A stretch of DNA of 21,613 nt, taken from Tannerella sp. GTDB lineage: Bacteria; Bacteroidota; Bacteroidia; Bacteroidales; Tannerellaceae. Position 1 is the stretch's first letter, and the number at the start of each line of letters is the position of its first letter. The stretch covers positions 1 to 21,613 of the forward strand of contig JAITBC010000215.1 of the NCBI GenBank assembly GCA_031283785.1. The letters are read 5' to 3'. The notes below the pieces were generated by a model. The model was not told the DNA's origin, did not search any database, and worked only from the letters and a program-made list of their open reading frames with translations. Of the stretch, positions 1 to 7,052 are shown in pieces. The position numbers and the translations under genes were made by a program.

Positions 1-1
1 T

Positions 2-139
2 TTGTTGGGGACATGCAAAATCAACAGCGTCAATCCTGTCGAATGGCTCACCGATGTCCTCAACCGGATTAATGATTGCAAAATGAGTGACCTCAATCAA
101 TTGCTGCCCGGATTGTGGCGGAAACCTGAGGGGGTGTAG
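2..139 (+). CDS. IS66 family transposase (TnpC), C-terminal fragment
   Basis: This is the last 45 codons of an open frame that enters from the left edge and ends at a TAG. The translation LLGTCKINSVNPVEWLTDVL followed by an LLPGLW segment matches the small C-terminal domain of IS66 transposases, which normally reads GTCK-N-(V)-P-W/Y-L-DVL and then a (D)LLPW/LLPGLW block. The DDE catalytic core would lie to the left, outside the window, so it cannot be said whether the element is complete. The frame is followed at once by a sequence that looks like the terminal inverted repeat of the element, which supports this being an intact right end rather than a random remnant. Confidence 0.85.
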   Translation: MLGTCKINSVNPVEWLTDVLNRINDCKMSDLNQLLPGLWRKPEGV

Positions 140-155
140 TTCTCCGGATGCTTAC
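140..155. repeat. IS66 right terminal inverted repeat
   Basis: The 16-bp TTCTCCGGATGCTTAC lies immediately downstream of the transposase stop. Its reverse complement begins GTAAGC, the conserved tip of IS66-family ends. The assignment rests on family resemblance and position, because the partner repeat is outside the window. Confidence 0.65.
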
Positions 156-258
156 TGAACTCCGCAGATGGAAAGAAAAAGTAAAACAGGTCAATATCAA
201 AGAATTTTTACAGGTCGCACAGATCTATTTTTCTCCAGCACCTCAAAAAAAGATTTAG
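156..258 (+). pseudogene. Possible 3' remnant of a gene disrupted by the IS66 element
   Basis: From the predicted IS edge an open frame (starting ELRRWKEKVKQVN and ending FSPAPQKKI) runs to a TAG at 256-258. An ATG at 148 would put its start inside the IS terminal repeat, so it is more likely the tail of an interrupted gene than a gene of its own. The product is not recognised. It may also be a chance frame: 34 codons is short, although the lysine-rich amphipathic composition looks protein-like. Confidence 0.3.
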
Positions 259-273
259 CCATATTTTTGTTCG

Positions 274-307
274 TTTGTGTGTAATCTGAAAATTTTATGT
301 ACATTTG
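274..307 (+). promoter_or_regulatory. Bacteroidetes-type promoter of the thioredoxin gene
   Basis: The -33 element TTTG is at 274-277 and the -7 element TACATTTG (consensus TAnnTTTG) is at 300-307, with a 22-bp spacer. The start codon follows 33 bp later. Both boxes fit the primary sigma factor of Bacteroidetes. The spacer is slightly longer than the usual 19-21. Confidence 0.65.
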
Positions 308-340
308 CATATTTAATTATTCATTTCTAATCATTTATCA

Positions 341-811
341 ATGAAGATTTTTAACTGCATATGGATATTTACAGCCATGCTGCTTGCGAGCGGAAGCATC
401 TCGTCGCATCCGGAAAATCCGAAAACGTCAATAGACGGTTCAGGTGGCGTTGTCGTCTTAAACAAGGCCGACTTTCTAAAGAAAGTATATAATTACGAAA
501 AAAATCCGGGAGAATGGGTTTATGAAGGAGAACTTCCCTGTATAATCGACTTTTATGCCGATTGGTGCGGCCCGTGTAAAAGAGTGGCGCCGATATTAAA
601 AGAACTCGCTGCCGAATATAAAGGAAAGGTCATCGTATATCAGATCAACGTAGATAAGGAACGGGAGTTAGCTCAACTTTTCGGCGTAAGCAGCATACCG
701 ATGTTCCTTTTTGTGCCTGCAAAAGACAAGCCCCAATCGACACTGGGAGCGATGCCGCGCAATTCGTTTGTAGAAATCATCGAAAACTTCTTACTTAAAG
801 ATTTAAAATAA
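341..811 (+). CDS. Secreted thioredoxin-fold protein
   Basis: This is a thioredoxin-family thiol-disulfide oxidoreductase, probably periplasmic. Residues 1-22 form a signal peptide (positively charged start, hydrophobic FNCIWIFTAMLLASG) without an obvious lipobox. The thioredoxin fold follows, with the active site WCGPCK at residues 75-80 and a cis-proline in SSIPMF (Pro120). The WCGPCK redox centre is that of classical thioredoxins. At 156 residues it has the family length plus the export signal and a ~40-residue linker. The gene stands alone behind its own promoter and converges with the thiC-like gene. The physiological partner is unknown; redox maintenance of exported proteins is an inference. 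Confidence 0.9.
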   Translation: MKIFNCIWIFTAMLLASGSISSHPENPKTSIDGSGGVVVLNKADFLKKVYNYEKNPGEWVYEGELPCIIDFYADWCGPCKRVAPILKELAAEYKGKVIVYQINVDKERELAQLFGVSSIPMFLFVPAKDKPQSTLGAMPRNSFVEIIENFLLKDLK

Positions 812-913
812 CAGCAGCGTCTCCGGCGGCCATGACGCCGATGCCGATCCCTTATACCGGCAGTGTGTGCGCCAACACGCCGTCGCGCGGAACGGCTGCT
901 TTACTTGATGCCC

Positions 914-2401
914 TTAGCGGTAGACGTTACCGAGCGACAGTTTTATCCAGTCTTTTTTGCGGCTTTCCTTTTTCGCTTTGCTAAAGGCATTATCCCGCAC
1001 CTGAGCGCCGGGGTGCCCTTTGGCCAGATCAGCCGAATGTGCGGCAATTTTATAACTGAGCAAATCAGTCTTCATACGTTCCACATCCGTTATGTCGACC
1101 TGCCTTTTAAGCCCGCCGATAAGCGAAGCGCCGTACCATGCCATTTGTGCGCCCCCGATAGCCGCGGCAATATGTTCATGCCCGACAGCCAGGTCCGACG
1201 TGACCATACCCGGCGAAAAGAATGGGACGCCTTTGCAGATATATTGATATTCCTTCATATAACATTCTATTTTATTCATCGGAATATGTCCCGGGCCTTC
1301 GGCCATCACCTGAACGTAATATTCCCATGCCGTCTCGACAAGCGCCCGCATTTCGGCAAGCTCGCTGAACTGAGCACGGTCATTCGCATCGTAGATGGAC
1401 CCCGGGCGCAACCCGCTTCCCAGCGATATGACGGCGTCATACGTACATGCGATCTCGCATATATCCCGGAAATGCGTATTCAGGAAATTCTCTTCCCTGT
1501 GAATATCCATCCACCCGGCAAGAATCTCCCCTGCGCAGGAAACAATACCCGTAAGCCTGTGTGAAACCATCTTCAGATGTTTACGTTTCATAGCGGCATG
1601 TACGGAAATAAAATCAACTCCCTGTTCCAATTGTTCAATAAGGGCGCAACGATAAATATCCCACGACAAGTCTTCAATTTTACCTTCTGCTTTCGCCAGT
1701 GCATGATACAATGGGGGCGTACCGACAGGTACAGGAGAATTGCGGACCAGATACCTGAGCGACCGTGAAGAGGTCTCCTCATGAGATATATCCATGAGTG
1801 TGTCGACGCCGAAACAACAGTTAAGACGTATCTTTTCCATGTCGCTTCCGCTGAAATCCTTACCCAAACCTATATTGCTGTTTATTTTTACAAGAAAACG
1901 ATTCCCTATAATCATCGGCTCAAGTTCCATATGGTTGATATTGGCCGGTATAACGGCGCGCCCGGCAGCAATTTCTTTTCGGACAAAATCCGGTGTGATA
2001 TACGACTTCAGTCCGAGCGCTTCGATCTGTTGATTTTCACGTATTGCAACATATTCCATTTCCGGCGTTATCATGCGTTTCTTCGCATAATACATTTGTG
2101 TGACACATTTCCCCTCTTTAGCGCAAAAAGACGGTTTCTTTACGCTATCCATATTGCCCGACTTGAGCACGATGTCCCTGCGACGTGCATACCATGACTT
2201 GCGTATACGGGGAAGTCCCTTCAAAAAATCGGCTTCATACGCACTGTCTCCATAAGGACCTGACGTATCATAAACAACAACGGGGCTATTTTTCTTTACA
2301 ATTTTACCGCTACCGGTTTCCATGACGGTATCGGAAAGACTTATCCTGCTCATTCCAACCCGTACGTTGTTTATTTCGCCTACAATATATATTTTCTTCA
2401 T
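914..2401 (-). CDS. ThiC-like phosphomethylpyrimidine synthase lacking the Fe-S cluster motif
   Basis: True ThiC is a radical SAM enzyme that turns aminoimidazole ribotide into the thiamine pyrimidine (HMP-P). This protein follows the fold along its length: VYDTSGPYGD (44-53), TQMYYAKKRMITPEMEYVAIREN (101-123), IPANINHMELEPMIIG (151-166), NSPVPVGTPPLYHAL (221-235), LGSGLRPGS (327-335), EGPGHIPM (368-375) and KIAAHSADLAKGHPGAQVRDNA (451-472). It ends only ~23 residues after that last block (Arg495), so the CX2CX4C motif that holds the [4Fe-4S] cluster in family members is missing, and none is encoded in the next 100 bases in any way I could see. Further departures are SCAG (288-291) where SRGG is usual, LGSG for LGDG, and GGLKRQVDITD where ThiC has CYVTPKEHLGLP. 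No TPP riboswitch (CTGAGA core) is visible upstream and no other thi gene is near. It may be inactive as ThiC, or a repurposed paralogue. Confidence 0.8.
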   Translation of the reverse strand: MKKIYIVGEINNVRVGMSRISLSDTVMETGSGKIVKKNSPVVVYDTSGPYGDSAYEADFLKGLPRIRKSWYARRRDIVLKSGNMDSVKKPSFCAKEGKCVTQMYYAKKRMITPEMEYVAIRENQQIEALGLKSYITPDFVRKEIAAGRAVIPANINHMELEPMIIGNRFLVKINSNIGLGKDFSGSDMEKIRLNCCFGVDTLMDISHEETSSRSLRYLVRNSPVPVGTPPLYHALAKAEGKIEDLSWDIYRCALIEQLEQGVDFISVHAAMKRKHLKMVSHRLTGIVSCAGEILAGWMDIHREENFLNTHFRDICEIACTYDAVISLGSGLRPGSIYDANDRAQFSELAEMRALVETAWEYYVQVMAEGPGHIPMNKIECYMKEYQYICKGVPFFSPGMVTSDLAVGHEHIAAAIGGAQMAWYGASLIGGLKRQVDITDVERMKTDLLSYKIAAHSADLAKGHPGAQVRDNAFSKAKKESRKKDWIKLSLGNVYR

Positions 2402-2432
2402 CGCCCATCTGATTTTTATTTTTTTACCCCAG

Positions 2433-2440
2433 CAAAAATA
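2433..2440 (-). promoter_or_regulatory. -7 element for the thiC-like gene
   Basis: On the minus strand this reads TATTTTTG, fitting TAnnTTTG, 32 bp before the ATG at 2401. No convincing TTTG -33 box lies at the right distance. Confidence 0.45.
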
Positions 2441-2461
2441 GTAAAAGTCAATATAATTACC

Positions 2462-2469
2462 TATTTTTG
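2462..2469 (+). promoter_or_regulatory. -7 element for the DUF4290-murA operon
   Basis: TATTTTTG fits TAnnTTTG, 31 bp before the ATG at 2501. The -33 region would fall on the -7 box of the opposite promoter, and no TTTG is present there. Confidence 0.5.
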
Positions 2470-2500
2470 CGCCGTAAAAATAATGATTATATAATAAATT

Positions 2501-3127
2501 ATGAAGTACAATACAAACTCTAAACGGTTAGCTCTTCCCGAATATGGCCGTAATATTCAGAATATGGTCGATTATTGCCTGACAATAGAAAACCGTGAAG
2601 AACGTAACCGTTGCGCAAATGCTATCATAAGCATTATGGGCAATTTGTTTCCACACTTGCGCGACGTCAATGACTTCAAGCACATACTGTGGGATCATCT
2701 GGCAATAATGTCAGATTTCAAACTTGACGTCGACTACCCGTACGAAGTTATAAAGAAAGAAAACCTGTATCAACGCCCGCCCGGCGTCCCGTACAGCGAT
2801 ACGGCAATTATCTACCGTCACTACGGACAAATGCTCGAACGCCTGATCGGCAAAGCCGCCGAGATGAACGACTGTGAAGAAAAAGAAGCTTTAATACTCC
2901 TCATTGCCAACCAGATGAAAAAATCATTCCTCTTATGGAACAAAGATTCTGTTGACAACCGGAAAATATTAAAGGACCTGGCCGAACTGTCCGAAATGCG
3001 AATCGTACGCAATGCGGAGACCTTTATACTCACCGAAGCGACAGAACTGATTGACACGCCTCAACGGAACGTTAACAACAACAATAACAACAAAAAGAAC
3101 AAGAAAAACCATTCGCGCAAAGGATAA
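2501..3127 (+). CDS. DUF4290 family protein
   Basis: This is a conserved Bacteroidetes protein of unknown function, recognised by its start (LALPEYGRNIQNMVDYCLTI), the ERNRCANAII segment, and its position directly before murA. It has no signal peptide or membrane segment, so it is probably cytoplasmic, mostly helical and acidic in the middle. The last ~20 residues are low complexity: a run of asparagines interrupted and followed by lysines, ending HSRKG. That tail looks disordered and basic. The stop codon overlaps the murA start (TAATG), so the two are translationally coupled. Constant association with peptidoglycan and ribosome maturation genes hints at a role near cell-wall synthesis, but that is only genomic context. 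Confidence 0.85.
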   Translation: MKYNTNSKRLALPEYGRNIQNMVDYCLTIENREERNRCANAIISIMGNLFPHLRDVNDFKHILWDHLAIMSDFKLDVDYPYEVIKKENLYQRPPGVPYSDTAIIYRHYGQMLERLIGKAAEMNDCEEKEALILLIANQMKKSFLLWNKDSVDNRKILKDLAELSEMRIVRNAETFILTEATELIDTPQRNVNNNNNNKKNKKNHSRKG

Positions 3128-4440
3128 TGAGTTCATTCACCATTGAAGGTAACAGCAGATTGAGCGGAGATATCTACCCGCAAGGCGCAAAAAACGAAGC
3201 GTTGCAAGTTATTTGTGCGGTTTTGCTTACGCCGGAAAAAGTTGAGATTCATAACATACCGGATATACTCGACATTCGCAACCTGATTCTATTGCTTGGC
3301 AAGCTGGGCGTTAAAACCGAACGACTGTCGGATAATGCATACTCGTTCCGGGCGGACGACATCAATATCGATTATATTTATTCGGAAGAATACGCATGTA
3401 CGGCGGCGTCGCTGAGAGGCTCGGTGCTGATGCTTGGCCCGTTGCTCGGACGTTTCGGCAAAGCCGTGCTTCCGCAAATCGGAGGCGACAAAATCGGACG
3501 CCGCAGGCTCGATACGCATTTGATTGGATTCCGGATATTGGGAGCGACAATCAAGGCTGGCGCTCAACATCATATGAGCGAAATAACCGCGTCAAAACTG
3601 AAAGGTAAATATATCCTGCTGGATGAGGCATCCGTCACCGGGACTGCCAATATCATTATGGCGGCAGTACTTGCCGAAGGCGTCACAACAATTTATAATG
3701 CCGCTTGCGAACCGTATATCCAGCAATTATCGGAAATGCTGTGCAATATGGGGGCAAAAATACATGGTATCGGTTCCAACCTGCTTACAATCGAAGGTGT
3801 AAATGCCTTACACGGTACAAAACATACGATACTACCCGACATGATAGAAGTAGGCAGCTTCATCGGCATGGCCGCCATGACCGGTTCCGAACTCACAATT
3901 AAGAATACGGTTTACGACAAACTCGGTATCATACCGGAATCGTTCCGGCGCCTCGGCATCCACCTCGAAAGGAAAGGAGATGATATTCATATACCGGCAC
4001 AAGACACATACCGGATAGAAACATTTATGGACGGCTCTATCATGACGATAGCCGATGCGCCGTGGCCGGGACTGACTCCCGACCTGCTGAGCGTGATGCT
4101 TGTCGTTGCCACACAGGCCGAAGGCAGCGTGCTGATACACCAGAAAATGTTCGAAAGCCGGTTGTTTTTTGTAGATAAACTTATTGATATGGGCGCCCGG
4201 ATCATATTATGCGACCCGCACAGGGCAACCGTCATCGGACAGGGCAACCGTCAGAAATTAAGATGTGCAAAAATGGCATCTCCCGATATTCGTGCAGGAA
4301 TAGCATTGCTTATAGCCGCTATGAGCGCCGACGGGACAAGCCGTATCGACAATATAGAACAGATAGACCGGGGATACCAGCAAATAGACGAACGCCTGAA
4401 TAAACTCGGAGCACGCATTTCAAGGGAAAATGCATTATGA
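3127..4440 (+). CDS. murA: UDP-N-acetylglucosamine 1-carboxyvinyltransferase (Asp-type MurA)
   Basis: MurA transfers enolpyruvate from PEP to UDP-GlcNAc, the first committed step of peptidoglycan synthesis in the cytoplasm. At 437 residues it has the family length. It carries the Lys22-Asn23 pair (GAKNEAL) and the PEP-binding loop QIGGDKIGRRRLDTH. In Escherichia coli that loop holds the reactive Cys115; here the equivalent is Asp121. Asp-type MurA enzymes (for example of mycobacteria and chlamydiae) are active but are not alkylated by fosfomycin. The gene starts within the stop codon of the DUF4290 gene and ends in an ATGA overlap with rimM, so it is the second cistron of a coupled run. Confidence 0.95.
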   Translation: MSSFTIEGNSRLSGDIYPQGAKNEALQVICAVLLTPEKVEIHNIPDILDIRNLILLLGKLGVKTERLSDNAYSFRADDINIDYIYSEEYACTAASLRGSVLMLGPLLGRFGKAVLPQIGGDKIGRRRLDTHLIGFRILGATIKAGAQHHMSEITASKLKGKYILLDEASVTGTANIIMAAVLAEGVTTIYNAACEPYIQQLSEMLCNMGAKIHGIGSNLLTIEGVNALHGTKHTILPDMIEVGSFIGMAAMTGSELTIKNTVYDKLGIIPESFRRLGIHLERKGDDIHIPAQDTYRIETFMDGSIMTIADAPWPGLTPDLLSVMLVVATQAEGSVLIHQKMFESRLFFVDKLIDMGARIILCDPHRATVIGQGNRQKLRCAKMASPDIRAGIALLIAAMSADGTSRIDNIEQIDRGYQQIDERLNKLGARISRENAL

Positions 4441-4961
4441 TAAAAAAAGAAGAACTGATTAAAATCGGACTGTTTACCAAACCGCACGGTATAAAAGGAG
4501 AATTATCGCTTTCGACAGGTTATGACTTGGCTGATATTTCCTGCGACGACCCTTTTCTCATTTGCGATATGGACGGCATACCTGTACCTTTTTTCATCGA
4601 TTCGATAAGGCAAAAAAACTATTCAACGACACTCGTCGGATTTGCCGGTATAGACTCCGGAGACAAGGCGAAACTTTTTATCGGTAAACCGGCTTATATC
4701 CCGGCTGGTATGTTACCGCTTTCCGACGAAGACGCCCCATGCCTCCACGGATGGAATTTTATTGCGGGATATACGGCGTCGGATGAAAAGTCCGGCAAAA
4801 TCGGACAGGTAACGGATATTGACGATAATACGCTCAATATCCTGCTGAAAGTCGATCATAACGAAAAGGAATTACTTATTCCGGCAGCACTGGTAACGGC
4901 TGTCGACCGGGAACGGAAAATGATAGAAGTTTCACTGCCGGAAGGATTTTGGGAATTATGA
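4437..4961 (+). CDS. rimM: Ribosome maturation factor RimM
   Basis: RimM helps assemble the head of the 30S subunit, working with ribosomal protein S19. The N-terminal barrel carries the signature IGLFTKPHGIKGELSL (residues 8-23). The PRC-barrel C-terminal half has GKIGQVTDIDDNTLNILL and LLIPAALVTAVDRERKMIEV. The 174-residue length is normal. It overlaps murA by four bases (ATGA) and the next gene likewise, so it is cotranscribed and probably translationally coupled. Confidence 0.95.
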   Translation: MIKKEELIKIGLFTKPHGIKGELSLSTGYDLADISCDDPFLICDMDGIPVPFFIDSIRQKNYSTTLVGFAGIDSGDKAKLFIGKPAYIPAGMLPLSDEDAPCLHGWNFIAGYTASDEKSGKIGQVTDIDDNTLNILLKVDHNEKELLIPAALVTAVDRERKMIEVSLPEGFWEL

Positions 4962-5842
4962 TATATTATTTATGGAACTCTATGAAACGTAAACACTCAA
5001 ACAAATCATTCTGGAACCGTATACGATTCAAGTATAAGTTCATGTTTATCAACGAATCTACGTTGGATGAGGTCTGGTCTTTCCGTTTATCCCGGCTATC
5101 GGCATTTATCTACATCTGTATCTTTGCATTTATCCTGATAACGCTTACGTCCGTAATCATAATACTTACGCCAATACGCAACTACCTGCCCGGATATCTG
5201 CCTGTTGAGGTACGTAAAGACATTCTCATGAATGCATTGAGGGCGGACTCTTTAGAAGAAAAAATAACAATCCAGTCCGGTTACATTAAAAATATATCCG
5301 ATATCTTATCGGGAAATATACCGACCGACATGATCCCGTACAACGACACGATGTCGTTCGTGACCTCAAACTACGACATCCCGCGTAGCGACAGAGAATC
5401 GGCATACATACAAAAATTTGAGGAAGAGGAAAAATACAATCTCACCGCATTGAATCCCAACCCTCCGCTTATGGATATCTTTTTCTACCGGCCTCTGAAC
5501 GGCATTATATCCTCGACATTCAATGAAGATAAGGGACATTTCGGGGTAGACTTGACGTCCGCTCCCAAGGAAAATGTGATCGCAACGCTTGACGGAACGG
5601 TTATCTATGCAGGATTTGACTTGAAATACGGAAATGTTATCTCTTTGCAGCATAAAAGTGATTTTATATCCATCTATAAACATAATGATATACTCTTAAA
5701 AGAAGTCGGAGACCGCGTGATCGCCGGCGAAGCAATCGGTATCGTCGGAAATACCGGCGAGCTGTCGACAGGTCCGCACCTGCATTTCGAGTTATGGCAC
5801 AATGGCGCTCCCGTCAATCCGGAAGAATATATCGCTTTTTAA
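4958..5842 (+). CDS. Membrane-anchored M23 (LytM-type) metallopeptidase
   Basis: This is a zinc endopeptidase of the M23 family, which cuts peptide bridges in peptidoglycan. A short basic cytoplasmic N-terminus is followed by one membrane segment (about residues 50-72), a periplasmic linker with likely coiled-coil character, and the M23 domain at the C-terminus. The zinc ligands appear complete in 294-residue numbering: His194 and Asp198 in GHFGVD, and His276 in HLHFE, with His274 as the catalytic histidine. An active enzyme is therefore expected, rather than a degenerate LytM regulator. The ATG at 4958 forms an ATGA overlap with rimM and is preferred. An in-frame TTG at 4949 and an ATG at 4982 (MKRKHSNKS) are alternatives, and the last matches the start of homologues as I remember them. 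Murein remodelling at the inner membrane is the likely role. Confidence 0.88.
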   Translation: MIYYLWNSMKRKHSNKSFWNRIRFKYKFMFINESTLDEVWSFRLSRLSAFIYICIFAFILITLTSVIIILTPIRNYLPGYLPVEVRKDILMNALRADSLEEKITIQSGYIKNISDILSGNIPTDMIPYNDTMSFVTSNYDIPRSDRESAYIQKFEEEEKYNLTALNPNPPLMDIFFYRPLNGIISSTFNEDKGHFGVDLTSAPKENVIATLDGTVIYAGFDLKYGNVISLQHKSDFISIYKHNDILLKEVGDRVIAGEAIGIVGNTGELSTGPHLHFELWHNGAPVNPEEYIAF

Positions 5843-5878
5843 CTGAAGATATCCACCACACCTATTGAAACGATAAAA

Positions 5879-7048
5879 ATGGCAAGACAATTAGCAATAT
5901 TAGGTTCTACGGGTTCTATCGGCACACAGGCGTTAGAAGTGGTCGACGCACACAAGGATTTATTCGAAATATATGCGTTAACGGCCAACAACAATGCCGA
6001 ACTGTTGATAAAGCAGGCTCACAAATATATGCCTGATACGGTAGTCATTGCCAATGAGAAAAACTATCCCGAAGTAAGGGAGGCGCTCGAAGACTTGCCG
6101 ATAAAAGTATGGGCGGGAGCCGACGCTATCGCGCAAGTCGTCACAGCAAACCCTATTGACATGGTATTGACGGCTATGGTCGGATATTCCGGACTTCGCC
6201 CGACGGTCGAAGCCGTCAAAGCGAACAAAGCCATAGCACTTGCCAACAAAGAGACGCTGGTCGTAGCCGGCGAACTGATAACCGGTCTGGCAAAAGAACG
6301 GCAGACGCCCATCATACCGGTCGACTCCGAACATTCGGCCATTTTCCAGTGTCTCAACGGCGAACGGCATAATCCTGTCGAAAAGATACTTCTTACGGCT
6401 TCGGGCGGCCCATTCTTCCACCGGACGAAAGAAGAACTTGCCGTAGCGACAAAAGAAGAGGCGCTCCGGCATCCGAACTGGAACATGGGCGCTAAAGTGA
6501 CGATCGATTCGGCATCGCTGATGAACAAAGGATTCGAAATGATAGAAGCCAAATGGCTTTTCGATCTCGCACCGGAACAGATCGAAATCGTCGTTCATCC
6601 GCAATCGGTCATCCATTCCATGGTTCAGTTTGAAGACGGCGCAATCATGGCACAGTTAGGTATTCCCGACATGAAACTCCCCCTGTCGTATGCCTTTTCA
6701 TACCCCAAACGCCTGAAAAGTCCGTCCGGGCGACTTGACCTCGTTGCCTGCCGGTCGCTTACGTTCGAACGACCCGACATGGACAAATTCCGTAATCCTG
6801 CATTCGCATTCGAAGCCATACGCAAAGGAGGAAACATGCCGTGCATACTGAACGCGGCAAACGAAATCGCCGTGTCTGCTTTTCTCAACGGCAAAACGGG
6901 TTTCCTCCGGATGAGCGATATCATCGAACAAACGATGGGAAAAGCATCTTTCATCGCAAATCCCGTTTATGAAGACTATGTCCGTACCGACACGGAAGCA
7001 CGTCGCATAGCGGAAGAATTGATAATAAAAAATAAATCTACAAATTAA
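5879..7048 (+). CDS. dxr: 1-deoxy-D-xylulose 5-phosphate reductoisomerase
   Basis: Dxr makes 2-C-methyl-D-erythritol 4-phosphate with NADPH, the second step of the non-mevalonate isoprenoid pathway. The NADPH loop GSTGSIG is at residues 9-15. Family blocks follow: ALANKETLVVAGE, PVDSEHSAIFQC with metal ligands Asp149 and Glu151, TASGGPF, and IDSASLMNKGFEMIEAKW with the third ligand Glu223. VVHPQSVIHSMV is also present. The 389-residue length is typical. It sits in the envelope operon four bases before rseP. Its product feeds undecaprenyl phosphate, the carrier needed after the MurA-dependent steps. Confidence 0.97.
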   Translation: MARQLAILGSTGSIGTQALEVVDAHKDLFEIYALTANNNAELLIKQAHKYMPDTVVIANEKNYPEVREALEDLPIKVWAGADAIAQVVTANPIDMVLTAMVGYSGLRPTVEAVKANKAIALANKETLVVAGELITGLAKERQTPIIPVDSEHSAIFQCLNGERHNPVEKILLTASGGPFFHRTKEELAVATKEEALRHPNWNMGAKVTIDSASLMNKGFEMIEAKWLFDLAPEQIEIVVHPQSVIHSMVQFEDGAIMAQLGIPDMKLPLSYAFSYPKRLKSPSGRLDLVACRSLTFERPDMDKFRNPAFAFEAIRKGGNMPCILNAANEIAVSAFLNGKTGFLRMSDIIEQTMGKASFIANPVYEDYVRTDTEARRIAEELIIKNKSTN

Positions 7049-7052
7049 TCAT

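Larger units (their letters stand above)
1..155 (+). mobile_element. Right end of an IS66-family insertion sequence
   Basis: The element comprises the transposase tail and, directly after the stop codon, TTCTCCGGATGCTTAC at 140-155. Read on the other strand this is GTAAGCATCCGGAGAA, which fits the IS66-family terminal repeat pattern starting GTAAGC. IS66 elements usually make 8-bp target duplications, so TGAACTCC (156-163) would be the predicted copy on this side. The left end is not in the window, so the duplication and element integrity are untested. Confidence 0.75.
2432..2470. repeat. 10-bp perfect inverted repeat spanning two divergent promoters
   Basis: GCAAAAATAG (2432-2441) and CTATTTTTGC (2461-2470) are exact reverse complements separated by 19 bp. 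Each arm contains one TATTTTTG -7 box, one for each of the divergent genes. Confidence 0.8.

Noticed and set aside
812..913. Hairpins between the convergent thioredoxin and thiC-like genes
   Set aside because: Short stems such as CGGCG/CGCCG can form, but none is followed by a T-run in either direction, so a terminator call is not supported.
863..1564. 233-codon plus-strand open frame
   Set aside because: It lies antisense to the ThiC-like gene, has no family resemblance, and is explained by the codon pattern of the opposite strand.
2402..2500. TPP riboswitch expected upstream of a thiC gene
   Set aside because: Neither CTGAGA nor the conserved 3' half of the THI element is present in the 99-base gap on the minus strand.
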